Shown here one piece after another: positions 1-5,318 of a DNA stretch of 6,288 nucleotides; positions within the stretch are counted from its first letter, which is position 1, and the number at the start of each line of letters is the position of its first letter. The position numbers and the translations under genes are program-made. Source of the stretch: Gammaproteobacteria bacterium (GTDB taxonomy: Bacteria > Pseudomonadota > Gammaproteobacteria > Tenderiales > Tenderiaceae); assembly GCA_027001525.1 (NCBI GenBank), contig JALTMR010000184.1:1-6288 (forward strand), written 5' to 3'. Below the pieces are notes generated by a model. It saw nothing but the letters and a program-made list of their open reading frames with translations, was not told where the DNA came from and made no database searches.

Positions 1-308
1 GCCATGGTGTGCGGGGTGATGGCCACGGGCCTCGTTCCTCGTTTATCAATCCGAAGCCGCGTAATTTTATCCATCCCGAGTCGCGTAAGAGCCTCAATCG
101 CCCCGCGCTGTTTAAGGCCATTGTCATCGGCAAGCCCGGGACGCCGATGCCTGCCTGGGGGCAAGTGCTGGGCCCGCAAGAGGTGGCTGACGTGGCCGAG
201 TTTGTGTTTCAGGACTTTATCCACCCGGACCCCAACATCAATCGCGACCTGGGTGAGTTTGAAGACGAAGCCAGCGTCGAGACCGAGGCTAAAAAAAAAG
301 CCCGCTAG
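1..308 (+). CDS. c-type cytochrome, C-terminal part (5' end outside window)
   Basis: This is the end of a class I-like cytochrome c, an exported haem protein for electron transfer. The window starts inside the haem-binding CXXCH motif: bases 1-2 (GC) fit the end of a Cys codon, and the next codons read His-Gly. They are followed by GDGHGP, the PKPRNF segment and a GTPMPAW motif at 138-155, whose Met (147-149) is the expected second axial haem ligand. A helix of the type that closes a cytochrome c fold (PQEVADVAEFVFQDF) follows, then an acidic linker ending KKKAR and a TAG at 306-308. The linker does not look like a natural C-terminus. It runs into nine A, after which the -1 frame continues as more cytochrome domains, so the stop may be bypassed (see 291-299). 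The signal peptide and any further haem domains would lie upstream. The electron partner cannot be told from this window. Confidence 0.85.
   Translation, partial: HGVRGDGHGPRSSFINPKPRNFIHPESRKSLNRPALFKAIVIGKPGTPMPAWGQVLGPQEVADVAEFVFQDFIHPDPNINRDLGEFEDEASVETEAKKKAR
291..299 (+). other. A9 slippery run at the junction of two cytochrome reading frames
   Basis: Nine A in a row encode the Lys-Lys-Lys near the end of the upstream cytochrome. In phase, bases 293-299 read A AAA AAA, a known type of -1 slippery heptamer. Runs of nine or more A are also known to cause RNA polymerase slippage. A -1 ribosomal shift, or one extra A in the mRNA, would bypass TAG 306-308 and continue as KKKSPLDERAAVEAVPS into the three-haem frame. 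That downstream frame is closed by TAA at 290-292, so a shift can only happen in the few bases of overlap (293-308), nearly all of them the A run. An indel in the assembly, or a true frameshift mutation, would look the same. I see only a weak purine stretch upstream (GAGG, 285-288) and have not identified a stimulatory pseudoknot. Confidence 0.5.
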
Positions 309-331
309 ATGAGCGCGCCGCGGTTGAGGCT

Positions 332-1276
332 GTGCCCTCCACGGTGGAGGTGGCGGCGGGCAGCCAGGCGCGGACCCCCTTTGACAAGGGGCGGGATATT
401 TACAACTACCGTTGTTATTTCTGTCACGGCTACGCCGGCGATGGCCAGACGCTGGCCGCAACCTATCTGGAGCCCAAACCGCGTAATTTTACGGCCACCG
501 CATTGAGCGAGCTGTCGCGCGAACGGATGATCCTTTCCGTCACCCATGGTCGCGCTGGTACGGCGATGAAAAGCTTCAAGGAGATGTTGTCAGCCGAGGA
601 GGTGGCGCTGGTGGTTGACTTCGTGCGTCAGGCATTCATGAGTGAGAATCGACTCAACACCCGTTACCATACGGCGGGTAACGGCTGGCCCGATCATGAA
701 CGTTTTCGCATTGCCTATCCTTTTGCTAACGGTGAGTTGGCGTTGGATCTTCCACTGGAGGCGCTGACAGCGGAGCAGCGACAGGGGCGCGAACTGTTTA
801 TGTCGAGTTGTATTACCTGTCATGATCGCGCCAGGGTAGCGGACGAAGGCGATGCCTGGGACGCGCGAGCCACATCCTATCCTCGGGGCAGCTATTCACA
901 TCGCAACCCGGATGCGATTTCATCGGCAACGCCCTACTCTGTGCACGACAAGGTACCGGAAGTTGAGGGGCTGACATTGCAGCAACAGCAGGGTGAGGTA
1001 ATCTACCAAGGGAATTGTGAATTTTGTCATGCCGCTGACGGAACCGGTAAAAACTGGATCGGCAGTTTCATCGAGCCCAACGCCCGTGACCTGACCGACC
1101 CGGACGCCATGGCTGGCATGACGACGGCGCGGCTGGTTGAGGTGATTCGAAACGGCTTGCCCGGCACGACCATGTCTGCCTGGAAAAATGTTTTGAAGCC
1201 CCATGAGATTGAAGCTGTTGCCGCCTATGTGATGCGGGTGTTTGTGCCTCGGGCAACGGCTGATTCAGACGAATAA
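332..1276 (+). CDS. three-haem c-type cytochrome (possibly the second half of a larger polyhaem cytochrome)
   Basis: The reading frame has three CXXCH haem sites, counted from GTG 332: CYFCH (28-32), CITCH (160-164) and CEFCH (229-233). The first and third domains are full cytochrome c modules with PKPRNF or PNARDL segments and Met ligand motifs GTAMKSF (Met79) and GTTMSAW (Met281). The middle domain has no Met between its CXXCH and the next; His190 or His205 could be the distal ligand. It should act outside the inner membrane, since haem c is attached there, yet the N-terminus from GTG 332 has no signal peptide and starts only about 27 residues before the first haem. The frame is open back to 293 with no ATG, and the GTG has only a badly spaced GAGG (326-329). 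Fusion to the upstream cytochrome by slippage therefore fits better than independent initiation. argC follows 27 bases downstream. The cytochrome family assignment is firm; the start and the physiological role are not. Confidence 0.8.
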   Translation: MPSTVEVAAGSQARTPFDKGRDIYNYRCYFCHGYAGDGQTLAATYLEPKPRNFTATALSELSRERMILSVTHGRAGTAMKSFKEMLSAEEVALVVDFVRQAFMSENRLNTRYHTAGNGWPDHERFRIAYPFANGELALDLPLEALTAEQRQGRELFMSSCITCHDRARVADEGDAWDARATSYPRGSYSHRNPDAISSATPYSVHDKVPEVEGLTLQQQQGEVIYQGNCEFCHAADGTGKNWIGSFIEPNARDLTDPDAMAGMTTARLVEVIRNGLPGTTMSAWKNVLKPHEIEAVAAYVMRVFVPRATADSDE

Positions 1277-1303
1277 AACGATTATTTAGAGAGTAGCGGG
1301 CTG

Positions 1304-2332
1304 ATGGTTAAAGTAGGTATTGTGGGTGGCACAGGGTATACCGGTGTCGAGTTGTTGCGTCTGCTGGCAAAGCACCCCGGTGTGGCGTTGACGGTGATCA
1401 CCTCTCGTTCTGAGGCTGGCCTGCCCGTGGCGGATATGTTTCCCAATTTGCGAGGGCACGTCGATCTGGTTTTCAGCGAACCCCATGTCGATAACCTGGC
1501 CCAGTGTGATGTGGTTTTTTATGCCACGCCCCACGGCGTCGCTATGGCCGGGGCCGGTGAATTGCTGGCGCGCGGAGTCAAGGTTATCGATCTCGGGGCT
1601 GACTTTCGCATCAAGGATATTCCTGAATGGGAGAAGTGGTACGGTATGAGCCACACCTCGGCCGAACTGGTGGATGAGGCGGTGTATGGCCTGCCGGAGC
1701 TGAACCGTGAGGCGATAAAAAATGCCCGCCTGATCGCCTGTCCCGGCTGTTATCCAACGGCGGTGCAGTTGGGCTTTTTACCGTTACTGGAGCAGGGGCT
1801 GGTTGACGTTGACCACCTGATCGCCGATGCCAAATCGGGGGTCAGCGGGGCCGGGCGCAAGGCCAGTGTGGGGGCGCTGCTGTGCGAAACCAGTGAAAGC
1901 TTCAAGGCTTATGCTGTGCCCGGTCATCGTCATCTTCCCGAAATCAGTCAGGGCCTTCGCCAGGTAGTCCAGGGTGAGGTGGGGCTGACGTTTGTGCCTC
2001 ATTTGACGCCAATGCTGCGAGGCATTCACGCGACGCTGTACGCGACCCTGACAGGCGATGCCGACCTTCAAACACTCTATGAAACACGTTATGCCGGCGA
2101 GCCGTTTGTCGATGTCTTGCCGCTCGGTGCTCACCCCGAAACCCGCAGCGTAAAAGGGGCAAATACCTGTCGGCTGGCCATTCACCGTCCACAGGGAGGG
2201 CGCACGGTAGTGGTCCTGTCAGTCATCGATAATTTGGTCAAAGGTGCGGCAGGTCAAGCGGTACAGAATATGAATATTATGTTCGGCTTTGATGAGATAA
2301 CGGGGCTGGATCATGTGGCGCTACTGCCTTAG
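1304..2332 (+). CDS. argC: N-acetyl-gamma-glutamyl-phosphate reductase
   Basis: ArgC catalyses the third step of arginine synthesis in the cytoplasm, the NADPH-dependent reduction of N-acetyl-glutamyl-5-phosphate to N-acetyl-glutamate semialdehyde. The 342 residues match the usual family length. The N-terminal Rossmann segment [10 protein letters not shown] (5-14) binds NADP. The catalytic Cys is Cys149 in ACPGCYPTA, and the active-site histidine region is PGHRHLPE (206-213). [11 protein letters not shown] (231-241) and the C-terminal [18 protein letters not shown] are also characteristic. The ATG at 1304 gives the expected first residues of the Rossmann strand and is preceded by AGAGAG (1288-1293) at about ten bases. 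It lies 27 bases after the cytochrome stop with no clear promoter between them, so read-through from upstream is possible. The next gene starts 15 bases after its stop, which suggests co-transcription. Confidence 0.97.
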   Translation: MVKVGIVGGTGYTGVELLRLLAKHPGVALTVITSRSEAGLPVADMFPNLRGHVDLVFSEPHVDNLAQCDVVFYATPHGVAMAGAGELLARGVKVIDLGADFRIKDIPEWEKWYGMSHTSAELVDEAVYGLPELNREAIKNARLIACPGCYPTAVQLGFLPLLEQGLVDVDHLIADAKSGVSGAGRKASVGALLCETSESFKAYAVPGHRHLPEISQGLRQVVQGEVGLTFVPHLTPMLRGIHATLYATLTGDADLQTLYETRYAGEPFVDVLPLGAHPETRSVKGANTCRLAIHRPQGGRTVVVLSVIDNLVKGAAGQAVQNMNIMFGFDEITGLDHVALLP

Positions 2333-2347
2333 TGGAATGGTGTTGAG

Positions 2348-3061
2348 ATGAAGGCAGGCGACCTGATCGTAAAAAACCACCGGCCGGTGCGCAGCAAGCT
2401 CTACTGGTTGGGTATGGCGGTGGTGGCGCTGGGGGTGGTTGTTGCAATCTACACGTTTGGTGTCAGCCAGGGTGGGTATTACTACCTCGAGAGCAAGGCC
2501 GAAAAAGCGAAGCTGGAGGCTGATATTGCTGCCATTGAGCAGGAGAAGAAGGCGTTACAGAGCCAGGTTATTATGCTGAAGCAGACCCAGGCCGTAGATG
2601 GCAGCGCCTACGAAGACGTGCGCAATAGCCTGAAGCAGTTGCAGGACGAGATCCTGGAGTTGCGCCAGGAGGTGGAGTTCTACCGGGGCATTGTCTCACC
2701 GGCAGAGCGTTTGGCGGGGATTGCGATTCAGTCATTCGATATCTCGCCGACGGCGCAGGAGGGGCTGCATCACTACGAGTTGGTGTTAACGCAGATGCTC
2801 AAAAACGATAAATTTGTCAAAGGCCGGGTGAATGTATACGTCAACGGCGTTCAGGAAGGGCAGCCGAAAAAATTGCAGTTCAAAGACCTGACGCCCAACG
2901 ACAGTGTCAATCGCGACCTGGGTTTTCGCTATTTTCAGAAAGTGGAAGGGGATGTGCGCCTGCCCGAAGGATTTGTGGCGCGTGATGTGGTGGTGGAAAT
3001 AGTGCCCAAGGGGCGTAAACGGGTGACAAAATCCTTCCCCTGGCGTGAGGTTGCAGGCTGA
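2348..3061 (+). CDS. inner-membrane coiled-coil protein, probably the DUF6776 family
   Basis: The 237-residue product has a short basic N-terminus, one hydrophobic membrane segment at about residues 18-40, a charged heptad-like coiled coil at about 48-113 (rich in Glu, Lys, Leu, Gln), and a C-terminal domain from about 118 to 235 that looks like a compact beta-rich fold (LVLTQMLKNDKFVKGRVNVY, VVVEIVPKG). The positive-inside rule predicts the C-terminal domain in the periplasm. From memory, proteins of this shape between argC and a bactofilin gene in Pseudomonas-like genomes belong to Pfam DUF6776, whose function is unknown. It lies 15 bases after argC and upstream of the bactofilin, with a weak ribosome binding site. 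Its shape, a membrane anchor plus coiled coil beside a bactofilin, makes it a candidate envelope partner, but that is inference only. I see no catalytic motif. Confidence 0.8.
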   Translation: MKAGDLIVKNHRPVRSKLYWLGMAVVALGVVVAIYTFGVSQGGYYYLESKAEKAKLEADIAAIEQEKKALQSQVIMLKQTQAVDGSAYEDVRNSLKQLQDEILELRQEVEFYRGIVSPAERLAGIAIQSFDISPTAQEGLHHYELVLTQMLKNDKFVKGRVNVYVNGVQEGQPKKLQFKDLTPNDSVNRDLGFRYFQKVEGDVRLPEGFVARDVVVEIVPKGRKRVTKSFPWREVAG

Positions 3062-3212
3062 GGTGTGCTTTGCATGCGCGTCTTGTGGGGAAAAGGAGTA
3101 AAATCCACCGAGGGATAGAGAGATGGCGATATTGGATCAGTAATTAAAATAATGACAACGCCGTCACTGATTATGATTTAAAGCAACCGGGAAATGGAGT
3201 GTCTGTAAGCTT
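3062..3212 (+). promoter_or_regulatory. leader region of the bactofilin gene with a possible promoter
   Basis: This 151-base gap holds an AT-rich stretch (about 3139-3182). The best -10 candidate is TATGAT at 3172-3177; the nearest -35-like hexamer, ATGACA at 3152-3157, sits only 14 bases away, so the promoter call is weak. A perfect AAGGAG (3093-3098) is followed by no start codon. GAGGGA (3110-3115) is well placed for a six-codon frame at 3123-3143 (MAILDQ, stop TAA). The bactofilin's own ribosome binding site is probably GGAGT at 3196-3200, twelve bases before the ATG. No intrinsic terminator is visible after the coiled-coil gene, so transcription from argC could also continue through. Confidence 0.35.
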
Positions 3213-3674
3213 ATGTTTTCATCCAGAAAAAAAAATAACTCACCTGCAACCAATGCGACAAAAGTGGATTCGTTGATCGGTCAGAATACTGAGCTGCATG
3301 GCGATGTGGTGTTTAGTGGTGGCTTTCACGTCGATGGCAAGATTCACGGCAATATTCGCTCCGATGATTCGGCTTCGTTGCTGACGGTGAGTGATCACGG
3401 CATGGTTGAGGGTGAAGTGCATGTGCCAAATATCATCCTGAATGGCACCATTAAGGGTGATGTGTATGCGAGTGAGCGAGTTGAATTGGCAGCGAACGCG
3501 CGCGTGCTGGGTAATGTTTACTACCACTTGATCGAGATGGCGGCAGGTTCCGAGGTGAATGGAAATCTGGTCAGGCAGGCGGAGCCAGAGAAGAGCCCGG
3601 CGGGGCAGAAAAAAGATAAGTCCAGCCCCGCTCCGAAGATAAATTCGACAGCGACGGCCGGGTCGAAGCCCTGA
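3213..3674 (+). CDS. bactofilin (polymer-forming cytoskeletal protein)
   Basis: Bactofilins assemble without nucleotide into filaments on the inner face of the membrane and position cell-wall or polar proteins. The 153 residues show the family layout: a short polar N-terminal tail (1-17), a core of short beta repeats of a right-handed beta helix (about 18-121) and a disordered C-terminal tail rich in Lys, Ser, Pro and Ala. Typical core segments are LIGQNTELHGDVVFSGGFHV, DGKIHGNI, GMVEGEVHVPNIILNGTIKGDVYA and ARVLGNVYYHLIEMAAGSEVNGNL, each with the regular Gly and hydrophobic spacing of the fold. The ATG at 3213 gives the usual tail length. The fifth to eighth codons contain nine A in a row (3227-3235). 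The gene sits between the coiled-coil membrane protein and erpA, and cell-wall enzymes are encoded close by on the other strand. Family call firm; cellular role inferred. Confidence 0.93.
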   Translation: MFSSRKKNNSPATNATKVDSLIGQNTELHGDVVFSGGFHVDGKIHGNIRSDDSASLLTVSDHGMVEGEVHVPNIILNGTIKGDVYASERVELAANARVLGNVYYHLIEMAAGSEVNGNLVRQAEPEKSPAGQKKDKSSPAPKINSTATAGSKP

Positions 3675-3678
3675 AGCA

Positions 3679-3703
3679 ATACCTGATTTTAATTGTCGGG
3701 TAT
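3679..3703 (+). promoter_or_regulatory. probable IscR type 1 operator of erpA
   Basis: The 25 bases read ATACCTGATTTTAATT followed by GTCGGGTAT. Compared by eye with the IscR type 1 consensus as I recall it (ATASYYGAC, TRWWWYA, GTCRRSTAT), they agree at 22 of 25 positions. Both outer half-sites fit except one base, and two of the three mismatches lie in the AT-rich centre. The right end touches the -35 box at 3703, so binding would block the promoter. In Escherichia coli, IscR carrying a [2Fe-2S] cluster represses isc, erpA and nfuA through type 1 sites, so this site suits the gene. The same palindrome could form an RNA hairpin (3677-3687 with 3695-3705), but no T run follows, so it is not a terminator. 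Confidence 0.65.
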
Positions 3704-3732
3704 TGAATGTGGTGTGTTTAAAGGTGTATTAT
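3703..3732 (+). promoter_or_regulatory. sigma70-type promoter of erpA
   Basis: TTGAAT at 3703-3708 (four of six to the -35 consensus) and TATTAT at 3727-3732 (five of six to the -10 consensus) are separated by 18 bases. Transcription would start near 3739, giving an untranslated leader of roughly 26 bases before the erpA ATG at 3766. The ribosome binding site is weak (GGATGAG, about 3751-3757). The adjoining IscR-like palindrome supports this as the true promoter. Confidence 0.6.
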
Positions 3733-3765
3733 TGCGCCAACGATTTTGACGGATGAGCGCGAGCC

Positions 3766-4125
3766 ATGAGTACAGAAGTTTCCGAAATTGAGAGTGAAGA
3801 CCCGGTCATTTTCACTGACAGTGCAGCGAGCAAGGTGAAAGAGCTGATCACTGAAGAGGAGAATGATGCGCTCAAGTTACGTATCTACGTGACCGGGGGC
3901 GGATGTTCCGGTTTTCAGTACGGATTTACTTTTGATGAGACGGTGAATGAAGGTGACACGGTGGTGGAGAAGGAGGGCGTTTGCCTGTTGATTGACCCCA
4001 TGAGCTTTCAATACCTCACCGGCGCAGAGATCGACTACAAAGAGGGGCTGGAAGGGTCTCACTTTGTTATTCGCAACCCGAATGCCTCAACAACTTGTGG
4101 ATGCGGTTCGTCGTTTTCCGTATAG
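3766..4125 (+). CDS. erpA: iron-sulfur cluster insertion protein ErpA (A-type carrier)
   Basis: ErpA is a cytoplasmic A-type carrier that receives Fe-S clusters from the assembly machinery and passes them to client enzymes, including those of isoprenoid synthesis and respiration. The 119 residues contain the three conserved cluster-binding cysteines: Cys47 in [11 protein letters not shown], and Cys111 and Cys113 in the C-terminal [24 protein letters not shown] near the N-terminus and [17 protein letters not shown] (75-91) are typical of the family, and the ErpA-like acidic N-terminal tail helps set it apart from IscA. Length fits ErpA (about 114 residues in E. coli). Placement next to anmK agrees with Pseudomonas-type ErpA loci. 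It has its own promoter with an IscR-like operator and a strong terminator, so it is probably expressed as a single gene under Fe-S feedback. Confidence 0.95.
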   Translation: MSTEVSEIESEDPVIFTDSAASKVKELITEEENDALKLRIYVTGGGCSGFQYGFTFDETVNEGDTVVEKEGVCLLIDPMSFQYLTGAEIDYKEGLEGSHFVIRNPNASTTCGCGSSFSV

Positions 4126-4149
4126 TGTTCCTTGTAGTGTAGCAATGTA

Positions 4150-4187
4150 GGCCGGGGACTCCAGGATGGGGTTCCCGGCCTTTTTTT
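4150..4187 (+). terminator. rho-independent terminator of erpA
   Basis: A 13-pair stem (4150-4162 with 4168-4180, two G-T wobbles, core GGCCGGG/CCCGGCC), a five-base loop AGGAT and a run of seven T (4181-4187) make a strong intrinsic terminator 24 bases after the erpA stop. On the minus strand the hairpin is not followed by a T run, so it should work well only for plus-strand transcription. Confidence 0.94.
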
Positions 4188-4194
4188 GTCTGAA

Positions 4195-5301
4195 TTATGC
4201 GGGGTTGGCCGGGTAAATTCCTCCGAGTATGACGCGATGGCGTGCGCCCGTAACGGCTGGCAGGTTGGCAGGTTGGCTGTTCAGGCACTGCCTGGCAAGC
4301 CAGGCGAAGGCCACGGCCTCTACCCAGTCGGGGTGGAGGCCCAGCTCTTGCGTGGTGCTGACGGGTTGATTGGGCCGCTGCGCCCGTAGCTCCTCCATCA
4401 GTAGCGAATTCTTTGCGCCGCCCCCGCACACAAATATCTCCTCGGTATCTGGTGCGTATTTTTCCAGTGCCCTGGCGATAGTGATGGCGGTGAGTGCGAT
4501 CAGACTGCGCTGCACATCCTGGGGGTTTTCGTCGATGACCCTCTCCCTTAGCCAGTGGAGGTTGAAGTGCTCTTTACCGCTGCTTTTTGGGGGGGGAAGA
4601 TCAAAGTAAGGGTCGGCGCTCAATCGATTCAACAGGGTTTCTTGCAGACTACCGCCACGCGCCCAGTGGCCATCGTTGTCGAAGGGTTGTTTGAGGTGCT
4701 GCTGGCACCAGGCATCGAGAAGGGTGTTGCCTGGGCCAGTGTCGAACCCTGTGGTGGTCTGGGTACTGTCTTTGGGTAAGGTTGTAATATTGGAGATGCC
4801 TCCAATATTGATAATGGCCCTGTTTTTTTTCGGGGAGTAAAACACGGCTTCGTGGAAAGCGGGTACGAGAGGGGCTCCCTGACCTCCTGCGGCCATGTCC
4901 CGACGGCGAAAGTCGGCCACGGTGGTAATGCCCGTAAGTTCGGCAATGGTGTTGGCGTCTCCAATTTGAAGCGTAAACGGGTGTGGGCCATTTGGAGCAT
5001 GAAAAATAGTCTGGCCATGGCTGCCAATTGCTGTGATCGCTGCGGGGGAGAGTTGGTTTCGCTCCATGAGCTTGATCGCTGACTGGGCAAATAGCCGGCC
5101 TAGCTCTACATCAATTTCGCCCAATTGCTCAATGGAGATCATCGATTGGTTGCAAAAGGCTTCCAGTCTGGTTTTTAGTGATGGCCTGAGTGGTGCGCAG
5201 TGGGTATCGAGCACAGAGGCGTTGCCGCCCTCCAGCTCAACCAAGGCAGCATCGATGCCATCCATGCTGGTGCCGGACATGAGTCCGATGTAAAGGGGCA
5301 T
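4195..5301 (-). CDS. anmK: anhydro-N-acetylmuramic acid kinase
   Basis: AnmK recycles peptidoglycan in the cytoplasm. Using ATP, it opens the 1,6-anhydro ring of anhydro-MurNAc and phosphorylates it to MurNAc-6-phosphate. The 368 residues match the family length. Motifs in order: GLMSGTSMDGID (6-17, phosphate loop of the actin-like kinase fold), GSHGQT (93-98), DFRRRDMAAGGQGAPLVP (130-147, substrate site), NIGGISN (165-171), FDTGPGN (186-192, with Asp187 as the likely catalytic base), CGGGAKN (292-298) and EAVAFAWLA (328-336). ATG at 5301 gives the standard N-terminus; the ribosome binding site is weak. The gene starts 17 bases after the M23 peptidase stop, so the two are probably one operon, and both act on peptidoglycan or its fragments. 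It converges on erpA with 69 bases between stops. The frame passes intact through a run of eight C (4589-4596 on the plus strand, eight G). Confidence 0.97.
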   Translation of the reverse strand: MPLYIGLMSGTSMDGIDAALVELEGGNASVLDTHCAPLRPSLKTRLEAFCNQSMISIEQLGEIDVELGRLFAQSAIKLMERNQLSPAAITAIGSHGQTIFHAPNGPHPFTLQIGDANTIAELTGITTVADFRRRDMAAGGQGAPLVPAFHEAVFYSPKKNRAIINIGGISNITTLPKDSTQTTTGFDTGPGNTLLDAWCQQHLKQPFDNDGHWARGGSLQETLLNRLSADPYFDLPPPKSSGKEHFNLHWLRERVIDENPQDVQRSLIALTAITIARALEKYAPDTEEIFVCGGGAKNSLLMEELRAQRPNQPVSTTQELGLHPDWVEAVAFAWLARQCLNSQPANLPAVTGARHRVILGGIYPANPA

Positions 5302-5318
5302 TGTGGTCTTGATTCGGT

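Noticed and set aside
4..312. Frame of 102 codons overlapping the first cytochrome
   Set aside because: It starts with ATG but has no recognisable domain, while the other frame gives clear cytochrome motifs (GTPMPAW, PKPRNF).
3677..3705. Hairpin after the bactofilin stop as an intrinsic terminator
   Set aside because: No T run follows. The palindrome is better explained as the IscR-like operator of erpA.
4067..4429. Open frame of 120 codons on the minus strand across the erpA-anmK gap
   Set aside because: It overlaps the erpA 3' end, the terminator and anmK in another frame. Its product is Arg, Pro and Gly rich with no family features, so it is a shadow frame.
4589..4596. Run of eight G (eight C in the anmK coding strand) as a phase-variation tract
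   Set aside because: The anmK frame is intact through it, and a housekeeping recycling enzyme is an unlikely phase-variable gene. It is probably chance codon use in a Pro-Pro-Pro stretch.
4629..5090. Open frame of 153 codons on the minus strand inside anmK
   Set aside because: It lies wholly within anmK, which has all its motifs in the other frame. Composition is not protein-like.
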